In this document: positions 12,939 through 19,174 of the stretch, one piece after another
Layout of the letters: each line of letters starts with the position of its first letter
How positions within the stretch are numbered: position 1 is the first letter of the stretch
Program-made: the position numbers and the translations under genes
Assembly: GCA_023390415.1 (NCBI GenBank)
Contig: JAEWCW010000116.1
Coordinates: 1-19,174 of the forward strand
Reading direction: 5' to 3'
Source: Pseudomonadota bacterium
Lineage (GTDB): Bacteria > Pseudomonadota > Alphaproteobacteria > Sphingomonadales > Sphingomonadaceae
DNA length: 19,174 nucleotides
The notes under the pieces: generated by a model
Told to the model about the DNA's origin: nothing
The model's input: only the letters and a program-made list of their open reading frames with translations
The model's database searches: none

Positions 12939-15900
12939 ATGAGCGCCGCCTGGTCCTTCGCGATCGACCGCGGCGGCACCTTCACCGATATCGTCGCGCG
13001 CGCGGCGGACGGGCGCGTGCATGTCGCCAAATTGCTGTCCGAGGATCCGTCCCGCAACGAGGATGCGGCGGTCGCTGGTATCCGGATGCTGATGGATCGG
13101 CACGGGTCAGCGCCGATCGCCTCGGTGAAGATGGGAACCACGGTCGCGACCAACGCGCTGCTGGAGCGGAAGGGCGAGCCGCTGGTCCTGGCGATCACGC
13201 GCGGCTTCGGCGACGCTCTTCGCATCGGCTACCAGGCGCGGCCGGAGATCTTCGCACGCCGGATCGTGCTGCCCGAGGCGCTGTACGGACGGATCATCGA
13301 GGTCGAGGAGCGGGTGACGGCGGACGGCGAAGTGCTGCGGCCGCTCCATCTCGCTGCCGCCGAGCGCGATTTCCGCGCCGCCTATGGCGAGGGCTATCGC
13401 GCGATCGCGATCGTGCTGATGCACGGCTGGCGCTGGACGGCGCATGAGGCGGAACTGGCCGCGCTCGCCGAGCGGATCGGATTCACGCAGATTTCCGCCA
13501 GCCACCGGGTCGGGCCTCTGGTCAAGCTGGTCGGCCGCGGCGACACGACGGTGGTCGACGCCTATCTGTCGCCGGTGCTCCGCCGCTACGTCGACCGGGT
13601 CGTCGCGGCACTCGGCGGCCAGTCGCGCCTGCTCTTCATGCAGTCGAACGGCGGACTCACCGACGCCGGCGCCTTCCAGGGCAAGGACGCGATCCTCTCC
13701 GGCCCGGCGGGCGGGATCGTCGGCATGGCGAAGACGGCCGAGGAAGCGGGCTTCGGCGCCGTCATCGGCTTCGACATGGGCGGGACCTCGACCGACGTCT
13801 CCCATTATGCCGGCGAATATGAGCGCACCGTCGAACGTGTGGTTGCGGGCGTTCGCGTGCGGGCGCCGATGCTCGAAATCCATACCGTCGCCGCGGGCGG
13901 GGGCTCGGTCTGCAGCTTCGACGGCAGCCGCTTCCGGGTCGGACCGGAAAGCGCAGGCGCGATGCCCGGTCCGGCCTGCTACCGGCGCGGCGGGCCGCTC
14001 ACCATCACCGACTGCAATGTCGTGCTCGGCAAGATCAAGGCGGAGCATTTCCCGCGCGTGTTCGGCGAGACGGGCGACCAGCCGATCGATGTCGACACCC
14101 CGCGCGCCCTCTGCGCCGCGATCGGCGGGCGCGCAGGCATGAGCGCGGAGGAGGTGGCGGAGGGCTTCGTCCGCATCGCGGTCGACAATATGGCGAACGC
14201 GATCAAGCAGATCTCGATCGCGCGCGGCCACGATGTCGGGCGCTACACCTTGCAATGTTTCGGCGGCGCCGGCGGCCAGCATGCCTGCCTCGTCGCGGAC
14301 GCGCTCGGGATCGAGCGGGTGATGATCCATCCGCTCGCCGGCGTGCTCAGCGCCTATGGGATGAGCCTCGCCGACATGGTTGAGCTCCGCCAGCGCAGCC
14401 TGGGCGGCGAGGCGCTGGAGCCGGTGCTGGACGCGCTCGAGGCCGAGGCGCGGGCGGCTCTGGCGGCGCAGGGTGTCGAGCGGATCGAGGTCAGCCGCCG
14501 CGCGGCGCTTCGCTACGAAGGCAGCGACACCAGCCTCGAGGTTGCGGTCGGCGACGGGATGGAGGCGGCCTTCGAGCGCCTCCACCGCCAGCGCTACGGC
14601 TTCGTCATGGGCGGGGCGCCGGTGGTGATCGAGACCGCGATCGTGGAGGCGGTGGGGCGGTCGCAGGAATCGTTCGATCTTCCCCGGCCGGAGAAAAGAG
14701 AAGCGGCTGCGCCCTCCGCGGACGGCGTCGTCGACCGCGACACTCTGTCCACGGGCGACCGCCTCCGCGGCCCTGCTTTGATCGTCGATCCGTCGGCGAC
14801 GACGGTGGTCGAGCCCGGCTGGCAGGCCGAGGTGGACGAGGCCGGCAATCTGATCCTCACCCGGCACAGCCCGCGCGAGGCCGTCCATGCGATCGGGACA
14901 GACGTCGATCCGGTCCGGCTCGAGCTGTTCAACAATCTGTTCATGGCGATCGCCGAGGAGATGGGGGTCGCGCTCCGCAACACGGCGACCTCGGTCAACA
15001 TCAAGGAACGGCTCGATTTCTCCTGCGCGCTCTTCGATGCCGAGGGCGCGCTGATCGCCAATGCGCCGCACATTCCGGTCCATCTCGGATCGATGGGCGA
15101 TTCGATCCGGACGATCATCGAGGCGCGCGGCGGCGGCGCGGACGGGCGCGGCATGAAACCGGGCGACGCTTATGTGCTCAACGCGCCTTATCGCGGCGGT
15201 ACGCATTTGCCGGACGTGACGGTGATCATGCCGGTCTTCGCCGACGACGGCGACGATGCGCCGGCCTGGTTCGTCGCCGCCCGCGGCCATCATGCCGATA
15301 TCGGGGGAATCGCGCCCGGATCGATGCCGCCGGACAGCCGGACTGTCGACGAAGAGGGCGTGCTGATCGACAATGGATTGCTCGTTGACGCGGGCACGTT
15401 CCTGGAGGCTGAGATCCGCGCGATCCTCGGCTCCGGCCGCTGGCCGGCGCGCAACCCGGACCGCAACGTCTCGGACCTCAAGGCCCAGGTCGCCGCCTGC
15501 GCCCGCGGCGCCGCCGAGCTCCGCCGGGTCGCCGCGGAGCAGGGCCGCGAGATCGTCGACACCTATATGCGCCACGTCATGGCCAATGCGGAGGAGGCGG
15601 TCCGGCGCCTCGTCGGGCGGCTCTCGGACGGCAGCTTCGCCTATCGGCTCGACAATGGTGCGGAGGTCTGCGTCACCGTCACGGTCGACCGCGAGGCGCG
15701 CTCCGCAGTCATCGATTTCGCCGGCACCAGCGCGCAGCAGCCCAACAATTTCAACGCGCCTTATTCGATCTGCCGCGCCGCCGCGCTCTACGTCTTCCGA
15801 ACGATGGTCGACGACGCAATCCCGATGAACGACGGCTGCCTCAGGCCGATCACTTTGAAGGTCCCCGAAGGCTCGATGCTCAACCCGCACTATCCGGCGG

Positions 15901-16451
15901 CGGTGGTCGCCGGGAATGTCGAGACCAGCCAGGTGATCACGGACTGCCTGTTCGCCGCCTGCCGGGCGCTCGCGCCCAGCCAGGGGACGATGAACAATTT
16001 CACCTTCGGCGACGAGAGCCGCCAATATTATGAGACGATCGCGGGCGGCGCCGGTGCAGGCCCCGATTTCGACGGGGCGAGCGCGGTCCAGACCCATATG
16101 ACCAACAGCCGCCTCACCGATCCCGAGATCCTGGAGACGCGCTTCCCGGTGCTGGTCGAGCGGTTCGCGATCCGGCGCGGGTCGGGCGGGGCGGGACGGA
16201 ATCGCGGGGGCGACGGCGCCTTGCGCGAGATCCGCTTCCGGGCGCCAATGAAGGCGAACATCCTGTCGAACCGCCGACTGGTCGCGCCGCGCGGGATCGA
16301 GGGCGGCGGCGATGCGGCGCCGGGGATCAACCGGGTCGTCCGCGCCGACGGACGCGAGGAATTGCTCGGCCCGACCGCGGCGGTCGAGATGGGGGAGGGG
16401 GATATGTTCGTGATCGAAACGCCCGGCGGCGGAGGCTTCGGCGCGCCATGA
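12939..16451 (+). CDS. ATP-dependent 5-oxoprolinase/hydantoinase (HyuA-HyuB fusion)
   Basis: A large cytosolic enzyme (1170 residues) expected to hydrolyse 5-oxo-L-proline to glutamate with ATP, as in the single-chain OPLAH family. The N-terminus has the ATP-site sequence FAIDRGGTFTDIVARA (7-22), typical of 5-oxoprolinases. The HyuA half continues with MGTTVATNALLERKGEP and the actin-fold phosphate loop IGFDMGGTSTDVSHY. The HyuB half begins near residue 655 (RLELFNNLFMAIAEEMG) and contains YRGGTHLPDVTVI, RGHHADIGGIAPGSMPP and the usual glycine-rich end GGGGFGAP. Hydantoinase or acetone-carboxylase-like substrates are alternatives, but the context (DUF969/DUF979) favours pyroglutamate. The open frame extends upstream to 12840; that extension is Arg-rich and not family-like, so ATG 12939 is chosen. 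The next gene's ATG overlaps its stop. Confidence 0.92.
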   Translation: MSAAWSFAIDRGGTFTDIVARAADGRVHVAKLLSEDPSRNEDAAVAGIRMLMDRHGSAPIASVKMGTTVATNALLERKGEPLVLAITRGFGDALRIGYQARPEIFARRIVLPEALYGRIIEVEERVTADGEVLRPLHLAAAERDFRAAYGEGYRAIAIVLMHGWRWTAHEAELAALAERIGFTQISASHRVGPLVKLVGRGDTTVVDAYLSPVLRRYVDRVVAALGGQSRLLFMQSNGGLTDAGAFQGKDAILSGPAGGIVGMAKTAEEAGFGAVIGFDMGGTSTDVSHYAGEYERTVERVVAGVRVRAPMLEIHTVAAGGGSVCSFDGSRFRVGPESAGAMPGPACYRRGGPLTITDCNVVLGKIKAEHFPRVFGETGDQPIDVDTPRALCAAIGGRAGMSAEEVAEGFVRIAVDNMANAIKQISIARGHDVGRYTLQCFGGAGGQHACLVADALGIERVMIHPLAGVLSAYGMSLADMVELRQRSLGGEALEPVLDALEAEARAALAAQGVERIEVSRRAALRYEGSDTSLEVAVGDGMEAAFERLHRQRYGFVMGGAPVVIETAIVEAVGRSQESFDLPRPEKREAAAPSADGVVDRDTLSTGDRLRGPALIVDPSATTVVEPGWQAEVDEAGNLILTRHSPREAVHAIGTDVDPVRLELFNNLFMAIAEEMGVALRNTATSVNIKERLDFSCALFDAEGALIANAPHIPVHLGSMGDSIRTIIEARGGGADGRGMKPGDAYVLNAPYRGGTHLPDVTVIMPVFADDGDDAPAWFVAARGHHADIGGIAPGSMPPDSRTVDEEGVLIDNGLLVDAGTFLEAEIRAILGSGRWPARNPDRNVSDLKAQVAACARGAAELRRVAAEQGREIVDTYMRHVMANAEEAVRRLVGRLSDGSFAYRLDNGAEVCVTVTVDREARSAVIDFAGTSAQQPNNFNAPYSICRAAALYVFRTMVDDAIPMNDGCLRPITLKVPEGSMLNPHYPAAVVAGNVETSQVITDCLFAACRALAPSQGTMNNFTFGDESRQYYETIAGGAGAGPDFDGASAVQTHMTNSRLTDPEILETRFPVLVERFAIRRGSGGAGRNRGGDGALREIRFRAPMKANILSNRRLVAPRGIEGGGDAAPGINRVVRADGREELLGPTAAVEMGEGDMFVIETPGGGGFGAP

Positions 16452-17128
16452 GCCAGTATCTGCCCCTGCTGGGCATCGCGATCATCGTCCTCGGCTTCGG
16501 GCTTCGCTTCAATCCGATGCTGGTCGTGCCGGTTGCGGCGATCGCGACCGGGCTGCTCGCCGGCCTCGATGTCGTCTCCGTCGTCGAGAAGCTCGGCAAG
16601 GCGTTCAACGACAGCCGGATCATCGCCGTGCCCTGGATCGTGCTCCCGGTGATCGGCCTGCTCGAGCGCTACGGCCTGCAGCAGCGCGCCCGGGCGGTGA
16701 TCGGCGGCTTCCGCGCGGCCACCGTGGGGCGTCTGCTGATCGTCTACCTCTTCTACCGCCAGATGATCTCCGCAATCGGCCTGCACTCGACTGCGGGCCA
16801 CCCGCAGACGGTCCGGCCCTTGGTCGCCCCTATGGCGGTTGCCGCGGCCGAGAAGCAGCACGGCCCGCTCGATCCCGACAGTGAGGAGAAGGTGAAGGCG
16901 ATGTCGGCGGCGACCGACAATGTTGGCCTGTTCTTCGGCGAGGACATCTTCTTCGCGATCGGATCGATCGTGCTGATCCAGCAGACGCTGGAGGCTTATG
17001 ACATCGTCTTGTCGCCGCTGCAGCTCGCGCTCTGGGCGATCCCGACCGCGATCGCGGCCTTCCTGATCCACGGCAGCCGCCTGCTGCTCTTCGACCGGCG
17101 GCTCGCGGCGGCGGGGGCGCGGCCATGA
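16448..17128 (+). CDS. DUF969 membrane protein, predicted 5-oxoproline transporter subunit
   Basis: A 226-residue inner-membrane protein recognised as DUF969. It has about five hydrophobic segments (roughly 5-19, 24-41, 58-72, 92-112, 197-212). The conserved-looking stretch RQMISAIGLHSTAGHPQTVR (104-123) carries polar residues within a membrane region, as expected for a substrate pocket. A charged cytoplasmic segment (KQHGPLDPDSEEKVK) and NVGLFFGEDIFFAIG follow. It is encoded between 5-oxoprolinase and DUF979, overlapping both by 4 nt. DUF969 and DUF979 genes are known as neighbours of pyroglutamyl peptidase genes, for example in pneumococcus (recollection). I infer that the two proteins form one transporter. 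Biochemical function is not established here. Confidence 0.88.
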   Translation: MSQYLPLLGIAIIVLGFGLRFNPMLVVPVAAIATGLLAGLDVVSVVEKLGKAFNDSRIIAVPWIVLPVIGLLERYGLQQRARAVIGGFRAATVGRLLIVYLFYRQMISAIGLHSTAGHPQTVRPLVAPMAVAAAEKQHGPLDPDSEEKVKAMSAATDNVGLFFGEDIFFAIGSIVLIQQTLEAYDIVLSPLQLALWAIPTAIAAFLIHGSRLLLFDRRLAAAGARP

Positions 17129-18072
17129 TCACCACCCAATGGGTCTTCTCGCTGGTCGGCGCGATGTTCGCCGCCTTCGCGATCCTGAGCCTGTTCGACC
17201 GGACCAACCCCAAGCGCTTCGGCAATGCCGCCTTCTGGGGCCTGTTCGCCTTGAGCCTGATCGCGGGCTCGTGGCTCGGCGACCTGGTCAACGGCCTCAT
17301 CGTGCTCGGGCTTGCAGCGCTCGCCACCTTCAGACTGCTCGGCCGCGGCGCGCCCGACACAAGCGACGAGGCGCGCGCCGCTGCCGGCGCGCGCTACGGC
17401 AACAAGCTCTTCTTGCCGATCCTGGTCGTGCTGGTCACCGCCATCGCCGGTACTTTGCTCTACCTCTACACGCCGCTCCACCAGACCGGTCTGTTCGAGA
17501 ACAACCGCGAGACCTTCGTCCTGCTTTGCCTCGGGGTCCTGCTCGCGCTCGCCTTCATCTTCGTGTGGCTGAGGCCGCCCTTGCTGGCGCCTCTCCAGGA
17601 AGGCAGGCGGCTGATCGACGCGGTCGGCTGGGCTGCCGTGCTGCCGATGATGCTTGCCTCGCTGGGCCTAGTGCTCAAGGATACCGGAGTCGGCCAGACG
17701 ATCGGGGTGCTGATCCTGGCGGTGATCCCGGAAGGAAGCATCTTCCCCGCCGTCGCCGCCTTCGGGCTCGGCATGGCGCTCTTCACCATCCTCACCGGCA
17801 ACGCCTTTGCCGCCTTCCCCGTGATGGCAACGGCGATCGGCGTTCCGGTGCTGATCCAGGGCTATCATGGCGACGCCGCGGTGATCGGCGCGATCGGCAT
17901 GCTCGCCGGCTTCTGCGGCACTTTGCTGACGCCGATGGCGGCGAACTTCAATCTGGTCCCAGCGGCCCTGCTGGAGCTCAAGGACGAGAATGCGGTGATC
18001 AAGGCGCAGATCGGCACCGCGGTCCCGCTCCTGGTCGTCAACATCCTCTTCATCTACTGGTTCGCCTACTGA
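17125..18072 (+). CDS. DUF979 membrane protein, predicted partner transporter subunit
   Basis: A 315-residue polytopic membrane protein recognised as DUF979, with about eight hydrophobic segments. Family-like features are FDRTNPKRFGNAAFWGLFAL near residues 30-49, the helix-break stretch VIPEGSIFPAVAAFGLGMAL, and TILTGNAFAAFPVMATAIG, which resembles the re-entrant loops of ion-coupled anion transporters. Another likely re-entrant stretch is FCGTLLTPMAANFNLVPAALLELKD. With DUF969 it totals about 540 residues, the size of one ordinary secondary transporter, so the pair may be a transporter split in two (inference). Its start overlaps the DUF969 stop by 4 nt and DUF2891 begins 1 nt after its stop, so stoichiometric expression is expected. 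Confidence 0.88.
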   Translation: MITTQWVFSLVGAMFAAFAILSLFDRTNPKRFGNAAFWGLFALSLIAGSWLGDLVNGLIVLGLAALATFRLLGRGAPDTSDEARAAAGARYGNKLFLPILVVLVTAIAGTLLYLYTPLHQTGLFENNRETFVLLCLGVLLALAFIFVWLRPPLLAPLQEGRRLIDAVGWAAVLPMMLASLGLVLKDTGVGQTIGVLILAVIPEGSIFPAVAAFGLGMALFTILTGNAFAAFPVMATAIGVPVLIQGYHGDAAVIGAIGMLAGFCGTLLTPMAANFNLVPAALLELKDENAVIKAQIGTAVPLLVVNILFIYWFAY

Positions 18073-18073
18073 C

Positions 18074-19042
18074 ATGACCCACTTGCTCACCCCCGAAATC
18101 GCCGAGCGCTTCGCCGGCATCGCCCTCGGCCATGTGCGCCAGGAATATCCGCACAAGCTCGATCATGTGATGGACGGGCCGGAGGACGTGCGCGGGCCGA
18201 AGGCGCTCCACCCGATCTTCCACGGCAGCTTCGACTGGCACAGCTGCGTCCACGGCTATTGGCTGCTGATGCGGCTTCGCCGGCTGTATCCGGACCTGCC
18301 GTCGCGGCCGCGGATCGAGGCTTTGTTCGAGGAGATGCTGACCGCGGAGAAGGTGGAGGGCGAGCTCGCCTATCTCGACCGCGCATACTCGGGCGGGTTC
18401 GAGCGGCCTTATGGCTGGGCCTGGCTGCTCGCGCTCCATGCCGAGGCGCAGCGCCAGAACGATCCGGCGTGGGCCGAGGCGCTGGCGCCGCTCGCCGCAG
18501 CCTTTGGGGAGCGCTTCGCCGTCTACCTCCCCAAGCTCACTTACCCGATCCGGGTCGGCACCCATTTCAACACCGCTTTCGCGATGATCCTCGCGCTCGA
18601 CTGGGCCGAGGCGAACGATCCGAAGCTGGCCGCGCTCATCCGCGAGCGGGCCGAGGCTTATTATGGCAACGATCGCGACTGCCAGGCCTGGGAGCCGGGC
18701 GGCGACGAATTCCTTTCCCCGGCGCTGATCGTGGCGCTCTGCATGCGCCGCACGATGGAGCCGGTCCGGTTCGCCGACTGGTTCGCCGGCTTCCTGCCGC
18801 GGCTGGACCAAGGCGAGCCTGCGACGCTGTTCACACCGGCCTTCGTCTCGGACCGCTCGGACGGGAAGATCGCCCATCTCGACGGGCTCAACCTCAGCCG
18901 CGCCTGGTGCTGGCGCGCGCTCGGCCGAGCCGAGGCGGCGGACGCCCATCTCGGCGCCAGCCTGCCCCATGTCGCGGGCGATTATATGGGCGAACATTGG
19001 CTCGCGACCTTCGCGCTTCTGGCGCTGGAAGGGGCGGGTTGA
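18074..19042 (+). CDS. DUF2891 family protein, function unknown
   Basis: A 322-residue soluble protein recognised as DUF2891. The hallmark is near the N-terminus: HPIFHGSFDWHSCVHGYW (46-63), with H46, H50, D54, H56 and H60 as candidate metal or catalytic residues. Other conserved-looking stretches are RPYGWAWLLALHAEA, YPIRVGTHFNTAFAM and CQAWEPGGDEFLSPALI. The repeated helix pattern suggests an alpha/alpha-barrel-like fold, though this is only an impression. There is no signal peptide. It is the last gene of the 5-oxoprolinase operon, 1 nt after DUF979. That location implies a role in processing a pyroglutamyl or glutamyl compound, or supporting the transporter, but no reaction can be assigned. 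Confidence 0.88.
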   Translation: MTHLLTPEIAERFAGIALGHVRQEYPHKLDHVMDGPEDVRGPKALHPIFHGSFDWHSCVHGYWLLMRLRRLYPDLPSRPRIEALFEEMLTAEKVEGELAYLDRAYSGGFERPYGWAWLLALHAEAQRQNDPAWAEALAPLAAAFGERFAVYLPKLTYPIRVGTHFNTAFAMILALDWAEANDPKLAALIRERAEAYYGNDRDCQAWEPGGDEFLSPALIVALCMRRTMEPVRFADWFAGFLPRLDQGEPATLFTPAFVSDRSDGKIAHLDGLNLSRAWCWRALGRAEAADAHLGASLPHVAGDYMGEHWLATFALLALEGAG

Positions 19043-19060
19043 GCCGGAAAATGTCGGAAT

Positions 19061-19102
19061 GGTTTACAGCCCGTTAGGCATTAACCATCATTTTCCCTTA
19101 AC
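19061..19102 (+). other. AT-rich stretch with TTAACC-type sites upstream of the sigma-54 promoter
   Basis: After the DUF2891 gene the base composition turns AT-rich. It contains TTAACCAT (19081-19088) and TTAAC (19098-19102). ATGGTT (19059-19064) and AACCAT (19083-19088) make a 6-bp inverted repeat. TTAACCAT resembles a CtrA half-site of alphaproteobacteria, but the two TTAA elements are 13 nt apart, not 7, so a classical CtrA box is absent. It may instead be an activator site for the promoter just downstream. Confidence 0.25.
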
Positions 19103-19111
19103 TTTCGGAAC

Positions 19112-19127
19112 TGGCACGCGATTTGCT
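19112..19127 (+). promoter_or_regulatory. Sigma-54 (RpoN) promoter, consensus -24/-12
   Basis: TGGCACGCGATTTGCT matches the sigma-54 consensus TGGCACG-N4-TTGCW at every fixed position. The GG (19113-19114) and GC (19125-19126) are separated by 10 nt as required. Transcription would start about 12 nt after the GC, near 19137-19138, directed rightward into the truncated gene at the window edge. It implies control by an enhancer-binding activator whose sites should lie upstream, within or before the DUF2891 end. Confidence 0.75.
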
Positions 19128-19140
19128 GCTTATTGCAGCA
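19124..19140 (+). repeat. Perfect hairpin between -12 element and start codon
   Basis: TGCTGC (19124-19129), loop TTATT, GCAGCA (19135-19140) form a perfect 6-bp inverted repeat. It starts inside the sigma-54 -12 element and ends on the first base of the ATG at 19140. It could be a binding site for a repressor that blocks promoter opening. It cannot be an RNA hairpin if transcription starts at the expected position. Confidence 0.4.
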
Positions 19141-19174
19141 TGTGGAAGCGCATCGGCAGGCTGTTCGTCATCAA
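19140..19174 (+). CDS. N-terminus of a small protein (MWKRIGRLFVI...), cut by window edge
   Basis: Eleven codons are visible: MWKRIGRLFVI and then the window ends. The start resembles that of short sphingomonad membrane proteins of unknown function beginning MWKR-G-LFVIKTRFEA (recollection, unverified). The ATG lies only 2-3 nt after the transcription start predicted from the sigma-54 promoter, and no ribosome binding site is present. Either the mRNA is nearly leaderless or translation starts further downstream. The call rests mainly on the N-terminal pattern. Confidence 0.45.
   Translation, partial: MWKRIGRLFVI

Noticed and set aside
13107..16097. A 996-codon open frame on the minus strand inside the 5-oxoprolinase gene
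   Set aside because: It is antisense to a clear enzyme gene; its translation is rich in Arg, Asp, His and Ala with no family motif, as expected from a mirrored GC-rich codon frame.
19081..19102. CtrA binding site (TTAA-N7-TTAA)
   Set aside because: Two TTAAC elements are present but 13 nt apart; only a half-site resemblance remains.
1..19174. tRNA, rRNA, CRISPR array, insertion sequence or integration site
   Set aside because: Looked for cloverleaf-like CCA-adjacent arms, regular spaced repeats, transposase genes and terminal inverted repeats; none seen by eye.

Overview
The window looks like a chromosomal segment of a high-GC alphaproteobacterium. It most resembles the Sphingomonadales (Sphingomonas and relatives), judging from the GC-rich codon use, a NodT-type outer-membrane factor, an LssB-like type I secretion operon, and a secreted protein with the repeated Cys-IQLYE motif that I associate with sphingomonads. 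This placement rests on recognised protein families, not on a database search. I see no rRNA, tRNA, CRISPR array, insertion sequence or phage gene, and every stretch without a gene is under 200 bases.

Region 1 (1-3294) is transport. A truncated HlyD/CvaA-type adaptor runs leftward off the edge. Divergent from it is a two-gene unit: a NodT-family outer-membrane lipoprotein and an MFS permease with an unusual N-terminal pair of membrane segments flanking a His/Met-rich loop. The divergent promoter region holds a symmetrical set of four GGTT(G/A)A half-sites.

Region 2 (3275-5018) is a divergent pair: a CDP-alcohol phosphatidyltransferase and a small nucleotidyltransferase. Together they have the two activities of the CDP-inositol (IPCT/DIPPS-type) route, so they probably activate a polyol phosphate and transfer it to an alcohol or lipid acceptor.

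Region 3 (5072-9542) is a tightly overlapping type I secretion operon: TolC-like channel, ABC ATPase/permease and HlyD adaptor. No substrate gene is visible. It is followed by a secreted small protein with duplicated Cys-pair motifs (9739-10422), which converges on a leftward operon (10471-12800) of BrkB/YihY membrane protein, HAD phosphatase and an unrecognised acidic protein. A terminator-like hairpin lies between them.

Region 4 (12939-19042) is a four-gene operon with 4-nt overlaps or 1-nt spacing: a fused 5-oxoprolinase/hydantoinase, DUF969, DUF979 and DUF2891. The simplest reading is 5-oxoproline (pyroglutamate) uptake by a two-subunit transporter followed by ATP-dependent hydrolysis. 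The window ends with a consensus sigma-54 promoter placed only about 13 bases before the start of a truncated small gene.
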